A stretch of DNA of 33,363 bases from an uncultured Bacillota bacterium (GCA_948466255.1 CAOJZV010000012.1:1-33363); one strand, 5' to 3'; shown: positions 1 to 7,956, counted from the stretch's first letter. Translations and numbers: made by a program. The notes: generated by a model not told the origin, from the letters alone.

Positions 1-1
1 A

Positions 2-1003
2 GGATATGTATATGTAACAGTATTATATAAAGACTATGAAAACCAACAAACAGCACAAGCAAAAACAGCAAGTATGACAATAAAATTTGATTTTGAACAA
101 GCAAGTGGAAGTGGTGGAATAATAATTGGGCCTTCTGAGGGCGATGAAACAGCATCAGATAAATTAATAAATACAGCAGTAACCTCAGGAGATGGATTAT
201 ATGCAGATACATATGAACCAGGAAGATATATATATAAAGGAGCAAACCCAAATAACTATATAACATTTAATAACGAAACATGGAGAATAATATCAGTAGA
301 AGTTGATGGATCACTTAAAATAATGAAAAAAGATAGTATAGGAAATAAAGTTTTTGATTCACCAGGTCATCGAGATGAGACTAGTAATGGAACTGGAGGA
401 ACATATTGTGCACAAGGTTTTTTTGGATGCAATGCATGGGCAACAAACAATAATTTTGTAAACGGAAGTTTTACAGGAACAGTATTAAAAGATGCGGAAA
501 TAAATACATATTTAAACAGTACAACTGATACAAACAGTTATTATAACAAATCATTAAGTAATGATGCTAAAGGATTAATACAAGAACATGCATGGTCAGT
601 GGGTTCAGTACCATATGGTAATGCAGATTTAGCAGCTCAAATCATATCAGAAAATGGGATAGTATGGAATGGTAAAATAGGGCTAATGACTGTAAGTGAG
701 GTTTTAAGGGCAAACACTAATATAACACAATGTGGTAATTTGAGTTTAAATGGTACCAATCAAGAAACATGTAAAACAACAAATTATATAATTTCATCAG
801 CGCCATCTTCGGGGAAATTATGGACTATTTCACCTGACTCGACTGGTGCAACTGCCATGGTCATTGTCGAAAGTACAGGTAGGGTGGTTCCCTTCTATGC
901 ACAGTACAATTACGGCGTTTTACCTGCAGTTTATCTAATCCCTAACATTACTCTTGAAGGAGAAGGAACAAGTGATGTTCCATATACAATAACAACAGGA
1001 TAA
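2..1003 (+). CDS. DUF6273-like secreted protein, paralog 1 (5' end outside window)
   Basis: The reading frame is open to the left edge, so the ATG at 74 is probably internal and the true start lies outside the window. The visible protein begins with a tract containing VTVLYKDYENQQ, then a Ser/Gly linker, then a block (TSGDGLY, GANPNNYITFNNETWRII) shared closely with the genes at 4483 and 17109. Further on come an INTYLN...YYN motif, a GKIGLMT strand and a C-terminal LPAVYLI. The order Trp-Arg-Ile, LNTYLN-YYN, GLM, Trp-Thr-Ile-Ser and LPAVYL resembles the DUF6273 fold of secreted Bacillota proteins. I infer that resemblance from motif order, not from a search. Paired cysteines (YC...GC; QCGN...TC) suggest disulfides in an extracellular protein. 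Codons are strongly A-ending (ATA, ACA, GGA), unlike the T-ending codons of the housekeeping genes. Function is unknown; a surface or adhesin role is inference. Confidence 0.6.
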   Translation, partial: GYVYVTVLYKDYENQQTAQAKTASMTIKFDFEQASGSGGIIIGPSEGDETASDKLINTAVTSGDGLYADTYEPGRYIYKGANPNNYITFNNETWRIISVEVDGSLKIMKKDSIGNKVFDSPGHRDETSNGTGGTYCAQGFFGCNAWATNNNFVNGSFTGTVLKDAEINTYLNSTTDTNSYYNKSLSNDAKGLIQEHAWSVGSVPYGNADLAAQIISENGIVWNGKIGLMTVSEVLRANTNITQCGNLSLNGTNQETCKTTNYIISSAPSSGKLWTISPDSTGATAMVIVESTGRVVPFYAQYNYGVLPAVYLIPNITLEGEGTSDVPYTITTG

Positions 1004-1110
1004 ACAAAGGAAAAAATATAAATTCTTGGTAAGATAGTTTGAAAAGCGCTGGTACATAAAGTACGACCGTGCAGAATGATGATTTGGTTTTTTAAATAAA
1101 TGTCATAAAT

Positions 1111-1138
1111 AAAAAGTATTTTAAAAATACTTTTTTTT
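1111..1138 (+). terminator. Rho-independent terminator after paralog 1
   Basis: The arms AAAAAGTATTT (1111-1121) and AAATACTTTTT (1125-1135) form an AT-only hairpin with a 3-nt loop, followed by further T. Upstream, 1004-1110 has no ORF. It holds a small imperfect stem (GCGC / GTGC enclosing GTAC / GTAC near 1047-1073) that I cannot assign to any known RNA. Confidence 0.6.
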
Positions 1139-1150
1139 GTCTTTAAAACA

Positions 1151-1180
1151 TGGTATAATTATATAGTATATACCGAGGTG
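1151..1180 (+). promoter_or_regulatory. Extended -10 promoter and SD of the LTA-synthase-family gene
   Basis: TG-G-TATAAT (1151-1159) is an extended -10 element. No good -35 sits at 16-18 nt. The Shine-Dalgarno GAGGTG at 1175-1180 precedes the ATG at 1185. Confidence 0.55.
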
Positions 1181-1184
1181 GATT

Positions 1185-3242
1185 ATGAAAAATAAATTAA
1201 CAAAAATAGGACATCGAACTAAAGAATTTATTAAAAGGTTTGCAAAAGGGACAAAGAACTATTTCAAACATAATTATTTATTTATTACTTTTGTTCTTAC
1301 TACATTTATAGAAGCTTGTATGCTTAGATTTTTTACAGTTAAAAACTTTACAGCTATTAGTCCATTACTTGCAGATTTTGCTGTAATTTTATTGGTAGGA
1401 TCATTCGCATACTTCTTTAAATCTAAAAATAGATTTAAATATTTAATGACATGGTCAATAATATTTACATTAGTATGTGTTATAAATTCGGCTTATTATA
1501 GTAATTATGTATCATTTACTTCATTTTCGCTTCTTGCTACCTCAATGCAAATATTTGGAGTAGGAGATGCTTTAAATACAATTGTTGAAATAAAAGATTT
1601 TAGCTATATTTTAGGACCAGTTATTTTAATTTTAGTTAATAAAAGATATAGAAATACAAGTTATTATGATTATGCAAATACTAAAAACAAATCAAGAATT
1701 ACTTTTTTAAAAACTTTATTAGTAAGTGCAATTTCATTAGGATTTTTTATGTCAACTGTAACTGGAACTGATATTAGTAGACTATATAAACAATGGAACC
1801 GTGAATATGTAGTTATGAAATTTGGTATATATGTATATCAAGCTAATGATTTAATTGCTAGTTTAAAACCACAAATAAGTCCATTATTTGGATATGACAA
1901 AGCTGCAAAAGAATTTAGAGAATATTATGAGGAATATCCATCAGAAAAATCAGATAATAAATATACAAATAAATATAAAGGTAAAAATGTAATTGTTATC
2001 CATGCTGAAAGTATTCAAAATTTCTTGTTAGATACTGAAATTAATGGTAAGCAATTAATGCCAAATCTAAAGAAATTATCAGAAGAAGGTTTGTATTTTT
2101 CAAATTTCTATGCTCAGGAAAGTGTTGGAACAAGTAGTGATAGCGAATTTACATTTAATACATCATTACTTCCTGCAAGTAATGGAACAGTATTTGTAAG
2201 TTATTGGGATAGGGAATATCTTTCAATTCCAAAATTATTAAATGAGAAAGATTATTATACATTTAGTATGCATGCTAATAAAGGTAATTTTTGGAACAGA
2301 GAAGTTATGCATAAACAATTAGGGTATGATAAGTTTTATAATTATAAGACCGATTATACAATAAATGATGAAGATGTAATTGGGTTAGGTCTAAATGATA
2401 AATCATTCTTTAAACAGTCAACTGAAAAAATAAGTAAAATAAATGAAAAAAACAAAAATTGGTATGGAGTATTATTAATGCTTACAAACCATACACCTTT
2501 TACTGGATTAGAGGATGCAACGGATATTGATTTGACATATAAATATACAAAAACAAACGAAGAGACTGGTGAACAAGAGGAAGTAATAAATGATTATTTA
2601 AAGGATACTACATTAGGTAATTATTTTACAACTGCTCATTATGCTGATGAAGCTTTAGGGGAATTTGTAAACGAGTTAGATGAAGCAGGTCTTTTAGATA
2701 ATACAATATTAGTTATCTATGGTGATCATGATGCTAAAATAAAACGTAGTGAATATAATCGTTATTACAACTATGATCCTGAAACAGATTCAAAATTAGA
2801 TGAAGAAGATCCAAATTACAAAGAATTTACAAAATATGATTATGAAATAAATCGTAGTGTTCCATTTATTATTTGGACAAAAGATAATCAGGAGAAAAAG
2901 AAAATTGATAAAGTTATGGGAATGTATGATATTCTTCCTACATTAGGGAATATGCTTGGAATTTACAGCCCATATGCTTTAGGTCATGATATATTTAGTA
3001 TCGATGAGAATTTTGTAGTGTTCCCTAATGGAAATTGGATTACAAACAAAATGTATTATGACAGTCAAAGCGATGAAGGTATTTTATTAGATCAAAATGC
3101 TGTTATAAGCTCAGATTATATAGAAAAATATAGAGATAGAGCTGAAAAAGAAGTACAAGTATCAAATGATATTATTGTTCATGATTTAATTAAAAAGACA
3201 AAAGAAAGTAAAGATGTATTAAAGGAGAATAAAAATGGCTAA
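1185..3242 (+). CDS. LTA synthase family protein (sulfatase-fold phosphoglycerol transferase)
   Basis: This 685-residue protein has five predicted membrane segments in about residues 30-192 followed by a large extracellular sulfatase-type domain, the LtaS layout. LtaS polymerises glycerol-phosphate from phosphatidylglycerol onto a glycolipid anchor at the outer face of the membrane. Visible active-site elements are HAES (Glu275, metal ligand), GTSSDSEF (residues 315-322, nucleophile region) and YGDHD (Asp514-His515, metal ligands). In S. aureus LtaS the equivalent of the nucleophile motif is GKTSDAEF with a Thr nucleophile. Aligned by the SDxEF core, that position is Ser317 here, with Thr316 one residue earlier, so the nucleophile could be either. 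The gene overlaps the next by 8 nt and is probably co-expressed with it. Which family member it is (LtaS, primase or another phosphoglycerol transferase) cannot be told from sequence alone. Confidence 0.85.
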   Translation: MKNKLTKIGHRTKEFIKRFAKGTKNYFKHNYLFITFVLTTFIEACMLRFFTVKNFTAISPLLADFAVILLVGSFAYFFKSKNRFKYLMTWSIIFTLVCVINSAYYSNYVSFTSFSLLATSMQIFGVGDALNTIVEIKDFSYILGPVILILVNKRYRNTSYYDYANTKNKSRITFLKTLLVSAISLGFFMSTVTGTDISRLYKQWNREYVVMKFGIYVYQANDLIASLKPQISPLFGYDKAAKEFREYYEEYPSEKSDNKYTNKYKGKNVIVIHAESIQNFLLDTEINGKQLMPNLKKLSEEGLYFSNFYAQESVGTSSDSEFTFNTSLLPASNGTVFVSYWDREYLSIPKLLNEKDYYTFSMHANKGNFWNREVMHKQLGYDKFYNYKTDYTINDEDVIGLGLNDKSFFKQSTEKISKINEKNKNWYGVLLMLTNHTPFTGLEDATDIDLTYKYTKTNEETGEQEEVINDYLKDTTLGNYFTTAHYADEALGEFVNELDEAGLLDNTILVIYGDHDAKIKRSEYNRYYNYDPETDSKLDEEDPNYKEFTKYDYEINRSVPFIIWTKDNQEKKKIDKVMGMYDILPTLGNMLGIYSPYALGHDIFSIDENFVVFPNGNWITNKMYYDSQSDEGILLDQNAVISSDYIEKYRDRAEKEVQVSNDIIVHDLIKKTKESKDVLKENKNG

Positions 3243-3879
3243 AAGAAGAATTAGTAAAAAGAAAATAACATTATTTGTAGTGATATTAGCTTTAATTATT
3301 GCTGCAGTTTGTGTATCTATCTATGTTGTAAATAAAGGAAAAGATGATAATACAATAAAAGTAGAAAGTGAAGATACTATAGAAGGTTATGATTATACCT
3401 TAGATAGTAATGAAACTAAATATTATAAAAATCTATTTAAAGAATTGAAAGAAGTATTAGAGGCTGATGATGTGGATCAAGATAAATATGCTGAATTAGT
3501 AGTAAAACTTTTTGTAACTGATTTTTATAATTTAGATAATAAAATAAATAAAAATGATGTTGGTGGGACCCAATTTGTTTATAAAGATTTTAGAGGCGAT
3601 TTTGAAAAACTTGCTGCAAATTCAATGTATAAAAGTGTTGAAAGCAATTTAGATAATAAACGTAAACAAGAACTACCTGAAGTAGTAAAAGTATCAGTTC
3701 AGAAGGTAGAGGGACAACCATTTACATATGGTAATAATACTGATGATGAAGCTTATACGATTAATTTTGATATTGAATATAAAGATGATTTAGGTTATCA
3801 AACTTCAGGTACAATTACTTTAATTCATAACGATAAAAAGCTAGAAGTGGCTGCATTAGAGGAAACTAGTATAAACTAG
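3235..3879 (+). CDS. Single-pass membrane protein of unknown function
   Basis: This 214-residue protein has a Lys/Arg-rich N-terminus (MAKRRISKKK), one hydrophobic helix at about residues 11-32 and a hydrophilic, acidic remainder, giving type II topology with the bulk outside. Its start overlaps the end of the LTA-synthase-family gene by 8 nt; the ATG sits behind AAGGAG within the upstream gene's last codons. The tight overlap suggests translational coupling and a role linked to the same envelope polymer, but this is inference. The C-terminal half (about 140-214) looks beta-rich. I recognise no family. Confidence 0.7.
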   Translation: MAKRRISKKKITLFVVILALIIAAVCVSIYVVNKGKDDNTIKVESEDTIEGYDYTLDSNETKYYKNLFKELKEVLEADDVDQDKYAELVVKLFVTDFYNLDNKINKNDVGGTQFVYKDFRGDFEKLAANSMYKSVESNLDNKRKQELPEVVKVSVQKVEGQPFTYGNNTDDEAYTINFDIEYKDDLGYQTSGTITLIHNDKKLEVAALEETSIN

Positions 3880-3889
3880 TTTCTTTTTA
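3862..3889 (+). terminator. Terminator overlapping the stop codon of the 214-residue gene
   Basis: A perfect stem GAAACTAGT (3862-3870) / ACTAGTTTC (3875-3883) with a 4-nt loop is followed by TTTTTAT. The TAG stop (3877-3879) lies inside the 3' arm. Confidence 0.8.
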
Positions 3890-3938
3890 TTGAAAAAATA
3901 AAAAATTTTAGTTATAATTAAATTAGAGAATAAAGGAG
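3890..3938 (+). promoter_or_regulatory. Sigma-A-type promoter and SD of the FxLYD-like gene
   Basis: TTGAAA (3890-3895), a 17-nt spacer and TATAAT (3913-3918), directly after the preceding terminator. The SD AAAGGAG at 3932-3938 precedes the ATG at 3948. Confidence 0.75.
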
Positions 3939-3947
3939 ACGATAAAT

Positions 3948-4346
3948 ATGAATAGAAAGAGAATGGTCGCAATTATTGTAGTGGTTTTAATATTATTAAC
4001 AGCTATAATGACATTAGTTACCTATAATAAATTTAAAAATGAAGATGTTAAAGATGTAGGTATAACTAAAGATGAAAAGGTTAATGGTTTAAATTTTACT
4101 GATACAACTTTTAAAGAAAAAGAAAGCCAGTATGTTTTACAAATGAATGTTACAAATCCGTCGAAAAAGGAAATTGATTTAAAAGAAGTAGATATTGTTT
4201 TAAAAGACAAAGATGGTAAAGAAATTGCAACTTTATTAGGATACATTGGTGAACCAATGAAAGCTAACGAAATTAGAACTATGACAATTAATGCAGCAAT
4301 GGATTTATCAAAAGTAAAATCAAAGACAATTAAAGTGAAGAAATAA
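3948..4346 (+). CDS. Membrane-anchored FxLYD-like domain protein
   Basis: This 132-residue protein has one N-terminal membrane helix (about residues 7-26) and an extracellular beta-rich domain of about 85 residues. The segment VTNPSKKEIDL followed by VDIVLKDKDGKEI and a late 'NEIRTMTI' strand matches the pattern of FxLYD-type domains (N-S/P-K, then a D-x-D-G turn, then a polar-capped strand). That assignment rests on motif resemblance only. The gene stands alone with its own promoter and terminator. Role unknown; an accessory envelope protein is likely. Confidence 0.65.
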   Translation: MNRKRMVAIIVVVLILLTAIMTLVTYNKFKNEDVKDVGITKDEKVNGLNFTDTTFKEKESQYVLQMNVTNPSKKEIDLKEVDIVLKDKDGKEIATLLGYIGEPMKANEIRTMTINAAMDLSKVKSKTIKVKK

Positions 4347-4370
4347 AGGACATATGTCCTTTTTATTTTT
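4345..4370 (+). terminator. Terminator after the FxLYD-like gene
   Basis: The stem AAAGGACAT / ATGTCCTTT (4345-4353 / 4354-4362) is a continuous palindrome followed by TTATTTTT. Confidence 0.8.
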
Positions 4371-4387
4371 CTAAACTTAAGGCTGTA

Positions 4388-4401
4388 TGTAAAACTTTAC
4401 A
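4388..4401. promoter_or_regulatory. Palindromic box upstream of the poly-G promoter (copy 1)
   Basis: TGTAAA-AC-TTTACA is a dyad 20 nt upstream of the -35. The paralogous promoter near 16944-16959 has a degenerate counterpart (TGTA...TACA) ending 19 nt upstream of its -35. A wider inverted pair TTAAGG (4377-4382) / CCTTAA (4410-4415) encloses it. A regulator-binding site is inference. Confidence 0.35.
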
Positions 4402-4421
4402 CATTTTCACCTTAAAACCAC

Positions 4422-4454
4422 TTGTCAAAATCAGGGGGGGGGGGGGGGTATAAT
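4422..4454 (+). promoter_or_regulatory. Promoter with 15-G homopolymer spacer (candidate phase-variable promoter 1)
   Basis: TTGTCA (4422-4427), then AAATCA, then 15 consecutive G (4434-4448), then TATAAT (4449-4454). The spacer is 21 nt, about 4 nt longer than the optimum, so this length is predicted to be weak or off; 11 G would give 17 nt. The ATG at 4483 follows after a short leader with SD AAAGGTG. Homopolymeric spacers between -35 and -10 are an established basis of phase variation (for example vlp genes of Mycoplasma hyorhinis, porA and opc of Neisseria). Application here is inference. Confidence 0.75.
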
Positions 4455-4482
4455 ATAATTATAATAAATAAAGGTGAAAAGA

Positions 4483-5352
4483 ATGAGAAGAAGAAAAAGA
4501 AGAAAGCAAAGGAAAATGATATTAATATCAAGTTTAACATTATTATTCATAATAACAGTCGGATATGCGGCATTTCAGACAAATATAAATATAACAGCTA
4601 AAGGAAATATCCTAGAAAAAGGAATAACAATAAATGAATTAAAAAATAAAGTAACAACATCAGGAGATGGCTTATATGTGAATACATATGAAGAAGGAAG
4701 ATATGTCTACAAAGGAGCAAATCCAGATAACTATATAACCTTTAATAATGAAACATGGAGGATTATCGCTATAGAATCTGACAATACTTTAAAAATTATT
4801 AAAAAGGATAACATAGGGGCGTTAGCTTGGGATTCAGACGGAGATACCGATTGGGCAAAGCCTGCCACATTAAATACTTATTTAAATGAAACATTTTATA
4901 ACAAAATAAACGATAAAGATAGAAGTTTAATTGTTGAACATGATTTTGGGATAGGACCTGTATCTGTTAGTGATTCAAATATGATAAAACATCTCGAATC
5001 AGAAAATAGTATAAAATGGAATGGTCATATAGGACTTATGAGTGCAAGTGAAATAATAATGGCTAACTCAAATATAGAACAATGCGGAAATTTTAAAATA
5101 AATTATGATAATAGGGAGGTATGTAAAATTACCAATTATATGATTCCAAAATCAGGATTATTTTGGACTATCACTCTTAATAATGATTCCTCATTTCCTG
5201 TTTTAGGTATTACTAATGCTGGGTATCCAAGTGGAGTTGGGACTACTACTGCTACTTTTAATATTTTACCAGTAATATATATTAATTCTGATATAACTTT
5301 ATCCGGTGAAGGAACAGAAATAAATCCATATAAAATATTAACAAATAAATAA
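4483..5352 (+). CDS. DUF6273-like surface protein, paralog 2
   Basis: I chose the ATG at 4483 because SD AAAGGTG (4470-4476) sits 6 nt upstream; a longer frame from the GTG at 4474 would start inside that SD. The 289-residue protein has a poly-Arg/Lys N-terminus, a hydrophobic segment (about residues 11-30) ending VGYAAFQTNINI, and then the conserved block (TTSGDGLY, GANPDNYITFNNETWRII). A shorter variable region follows with TLNTYLNETFYN, GHIGLMS, QCGNF...VCKITNY, FWTIT and LPVIYIN. Motif order suggests a DUF6273-like domain. Unlike paralogs 1 and 3 it lacks the first Cys pair. The N-terminus implies Sec export with either a cleaved signal or a membrane anchor. Function unknown. Expression is probably set by the G-tract immediately upstream. 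Confidence 0.75.
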   Translation: MRRRKRRKQRKMILISSLTLLFIITVGYAAFQTNINITAKGNILEKGITINELKNKVTTSGDGLYVNTYEEGRYVYKGANPDNYITFNNETWRIIAIESDNTLKIIKKDNIGALAWDSDGDTDWAKPATLNTYLNETFYNKINDKDRSLIVEHDFGIGPVSVSDSNMIKHLESENSIKWNGHIGLMSASEIIMANSNIEQCGNFKINYDNREVCKITNYMIPKSGLFWTITLNNDSSFPVLGITNAGYPSGVGTTTATFNILPVIYINSDITLSGEGTEINPYKILTNK

Positions 5353-5364
5353 TTTAATTATATT

Positions 5365-5467
5365 TTGACAAAAAATGTAAAAAGTATAAGCTATCATATA
5401 AGTGGTGATAACATGAAAGATATAAGATACTTTCACATTTATAAAAACTCTGATATAGAGTTTTTTT
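5365..5467 (+). other. Tiny ORF with internal terminator (possible leader) between paralog 2 and yqfC
   Basis: TTGACA at 5365-5370 lacks a convincing -10 (TAAGCT at 16 nt is poor). The SD-like GGTG precedes an ATG at 5413 that opens a 23-residue frame ending at 5484. A hairpin AAAAACTCT (5443-5451) / AGAGTTTTT (5457-5465) with a T-run lies inside that frame. It may simply be the terminator of paralog 2, or a short attenuator-type leader. Confidence 0.4.
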
Positions 5468-5470
5468 CTT

Positions 5471-5499
5471 ACATAATTCTTTAGTAAAACCCATAAAAT
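5471..5499 (+). promoter_or_regulatory. Possible sigma-E-like promoter of yqfCD
   Basis: ACATAATT (5471-5478), a 13-nt spacer and CATAAAAT (5492-5499) resemble the mother-cell sigma-E pattern (ATA-rich -35, CATA...T -10). In B. subtilis yqfC and yqfD belong to the sporulation programme. This is pattern matching by eye only. Confidence 0.3.
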
Positions 5500-5514
5500 T
5501 ATATGGGTGATATA

Positions 5515-5748
5515 ATGCTTAAAGATTTACGCAATTACATATTAGAGGATGACTTTAAAATAATATATCTAAAAGGTAAATTAGATATTGTTAATTATGG
5601 AAGCATTGATCACTTTGATACAGATAAAATAATGGTTAGATATAGTGGGGGAGTAGTAACTATAAAAGGTGAAGATTTAACTATCTCAAAACTCCTAAAT
5701 GATGAAATATTAATATCTGGATTAATTAAAAATATTGAAATAAAATGA
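5515..5748 (+). CDS. yqfC: YqfC/YabP family sporulation protein
   Basis: This is a 77-residue protein from the ATG at 5515, chosen because GGGTGA lies just upstream; the in-frame ATG at 5503 would overlap that SD. The pattern of short beta strands, GGVVTIKGEDLTI and EILISGLIKNIEI matches the small YabP/YqfC family. In B. subtilis these are expressed in the mother cell and help build the spore envelope. The TGA overlaps the ATG of the next gene (ATGA), and that gene is YqfD, the usual partner. The pairing makes the assignment firm even though the protein is short. Confidence 0.8.
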   Translation: MLKDLRNYILEDDFKIIYLKGKLDIVNYGSIDHFDTDKIMVRYSGGVVTIKGEDLTISKLLNDEILISGLIKNIEIK

Positions 5749-6896
5749 TCAATAAATTTAAAAGTAGAATTTCCTTAAAAATAAAGGGAAGAAATGTAAA
5801 TCGTTTCATCAAAAAATTAACCACAAAAAAAATCAATATTTTATCTCTTAATCAAATAAATAGAAATGAAGTAAAAATACTTATATATAAAGAAGATTAT
5901 GAGGAAGTATTAAAAGTAAAAAGTATTTATGAAGTTTTAGAAGAAGATACATTTGGTTATATAAAAATAAAAAAATTAATCAAATTAAATACCCATCTAA
6001 TTATCAGTATTTTAATAGGTATTACAATCTTTATTTTGCTTACAAATATAGTATTTGATATTGAAGTAGTTCATTCAAATAAAGAACTTCGTAATTTAAT
6101 AAAAGAAGAATTAAAAGAAAATGGTATAAGTAAATATACTTTAAAAAAATCATATAAAAAATTAAATAAAATAAAAGAAAAAATATTAAATAACCACCCA
6201 GATGAAATAGAGTGGTTAGAAATAGAAACTAAAGGAACAAAATATATAGTTAGGGTAGAAGATAGAGAAATAATAAAAAATAAAGAAGATAATATGCCTA
6301 GAAGCGTAGTTGCTAAAAAAGATGCCATAATTAAAAAAACTACAGCCAGTAAAGGAGTTATTGTAAGAAATACTGATGATTATGTTAAAAAAGGTGATAC
6401 CATTATAAATGGTGATGTTATTTTAGAAGAAAAAAAATCAATGGGTAAGGTTAAAGCTGAAGGAAAAGTATATGGTGAGGTTTGGTATGTTACTAAAACA
6501 CAGTATCCTTTTGTCTATTATGAAGAAAAAGAAACTGGTAAGAAAAGAGAATCATATAATATAAAATTTTTAAATAAAGATATCGAACTAGGATTAAAAA
6601 AATACAAAAATAAAAAGGTAACAGAAGATGTAATATTAAGCCATCCACTTTTACCTATAAAATTAGTGCATCAAGACCAAAAAGAAATAAAAATTATTAG
6701 TGAAGTTTTAACTTTTGATGAAGCTTTAATAAAAGCTAAAGAAAAATCTATAAAACAAATGAAAAAAAATTTAAGAAAAGGTGAATATATAATTAGAGAT
6801 AAATATTTAAAAAGTACGGTTAAAGAAAATACTATTGAGGTAGAAATGTTTTTTGCTGTTTATGAAGATATTACTGATTATAAAGAAATAGAGTGA
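5745..6896 (+). CDS. yqfD: Sporulation protein YqfD
   Basis: The 383-residue protein matches YqfD in length and layout. It has a soluble N-terminal domain (about 1-85), one membrane helix (about 86-108, LIISILIGITIFILLTNIV) and a long extracytoplasmic C-terminal region. That region contains the W-L-E-I-E-x-x-G-T-x-Y-x-V-R motif (about residues 163-175) and the 'VV..GVI...DYV.KGD..I.G' strand that follows it. YqfD acts at stage IV of sporulation in the mother cell. It is translationally coupled to yqfC by a 4-nt overlap. Confidence 0.85.
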   Translation: MINKFKSRISLKIKGRNVNRFIKKLTTKKINILSLNQINRNEVKILIYKEDYEEVLKVKSIYEVLEEDTFGYIKIKKLIKLNTHLIISILIGITIFILLTNIVFDIEVVHSNKELRNLIKEELKENGISKYTLKKSYKKLNKIKEKILNNHPDEIEWLEIETKGTKYIVRVEDREIIKNKEDNMPRSVVAKKDAIIKKTTASKGVIVRNTDDYVKKGDTIINGDVILEEKKSMGKVKAEGKVYGEVWYVTKTQYPFVYYEEKETGKKRESYNIKFLNKDIELGLKKYKNKKVTEDVILSHPLLPIKLVHQDQKEIKIISEVLTFDEALIKAKEKSIKQMKKNLRKGEYIIRDKYLKSTVKENTIEVEMFFAVYEDITDYKEIE

Positions 6897-6900
6897 TAAA

Positions 6901-7503
6901 ATGATTATAACTACCATCTTAAAAATATTTGATGCTACTTTGCCACAGGTAATAATTAGTATGGTAATAATCATAAGTATGCGTATTATTTATTTAATAA
7001 AATTTAAAGAAAAAATTATTTTGTACAAAGAACTTTTGAATCTTTTATTCATAATATATGTTCTTTGTCTTTTCTATGTTGTAACATTTGAAGATATTAG
7101 TTTTGGCATTTCAAATTTAACTCCATTTACGGAAATATTTAGATATGATATAGGATCAAGATTATTTATAAAAAATGTTTTGGGTAACATCTTGCTTTTT
7201 ATCCCATATGGTTTTTTTACATCATATTATTTAAAGTTAGAAAAAACGTATTCCATATTAGGTTTATCTTTTTTGATTTCCATCACAATAGAAATAACTC
7301 AACTTTTAATTGGAAGAGTATTTGATATCGATGATATTATTTTAAATTTAATAGGTGGTTTATTAGGGTTTAGTTTTTATCACACAATTACAAAAATAGA
7401 GTCTTATTTACCTCTAGTATTGAAAAAGCCTATAATTTATAATATAATAATGGTGTGTTTACTTGTGTTAGTTATGACATATTTAACAATAATTATAAGA
7501 TAG
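6901..7503 (+). CDS. VanZ family membrane protein
   Basis: This 200-residue, multi-pass membrane protein carries the VanZ signatures: NLTPFTEI, then a KNVLGNILLFIPYGF helix, then EITQLLIGRVFDIDDIILNLIGG. VanZ proteins are associated with teicoplanin resistance in VanA enterococci, but most chromosomal homologues have no assigned role. The gene sits 4 nt after yqfD and 9 nt before ybeY, where B. subtilis has phoH and yqfF. It is therefore an insertion or replacement within an otherwise conserved operon. Confidence 0.85.
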   Translation: MIITTILKIFDATLPQVIISMVIIISMRIIYLIKFKEKIILYKELLNLLFIIYVLCLFYVVTFEDISFGISNLTPFTEIFRYDIGSRLFIKNVLGNILLFIPYGFFTSYYLKLEKTYSILGLSFLISITIEITQLLIGRVFDIDDIILNLIGGLLGFSFYHTITKIESYLPLVLKKPIIYNIIMVCLLVLVMTYLTIIIR

Positions 7504-7512
7504 GAGTATAAA

Positions 7513-7956
7513 ATGAATAGGTACGAAATATTTAATGAAACAGATGAAGAAATAGATATAGAAGAAATAAAAAAACTAGTAGACTATGCCTTAAAATATA
7601 AAAATTTAGAAAATGTAGAATTTAATATTATATTTGTGGATAATGAGACAATAAGAAATATAAATAAAGAATATAGAAAAATAGATAAAGAAACTGATGT
7701 AATTAGTTTTGCTTTGGAGGATAATGAAGATATTAAATTTGAATTTGGTAGACTTTTAGGAGATATTTATATATCAATACCAAAAATGAAAGAGCAAGCT
7801 AAAGAATATGGACATAGTCAGCAAAGAGAACTATCATTTTTAATAATACATGGACTATTACATTTACTAGGATATGACCACATGGCTAAAGAAGAAGAGG
7901 AAGTAATGTTTAAAGAGCAGGAGTTGATTTTAGATGGATACGGTATCGAGAAATAA
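7513..7956 (+). CDS. ybeY: Endoribonuclease YbeY (rRNA maturation factor)
   Basis: This 147-residue protein carries the zinc site HGLLHLLGYDH at residues 113-123, the YbeY hallmark, plus the upstream TDVISFALE segment. YbeY is a metal-dependent RNase acting in 16S rRNA 3'-end maturation and ribosome quality control. It overlaps dgkA by 23 nt and lies in the conserved ybeY-dgkA-era cluster. Confidence 0.95.
   Translation: MNRYEIFNETDEEIDIEEIKKLVDYALKYKNLENVEFNIIFVDNETIRNINKEYRKIDKETDVISFALEDNEDIKFEFGRLLGDIYISIPKMKEQAKEYGHSQQRELSFLIIHGLLHLLGYDHMAKEEEEVMFKEQELILDGYGIEK

Noticed and set aside
1004-1110. Stem-forming sequence after paralog 1 as a riboswitch
   Set aside because: The stems are short and imperfect, no known consensus is visible, and it precedes rather than follows the promoter of the next gene.
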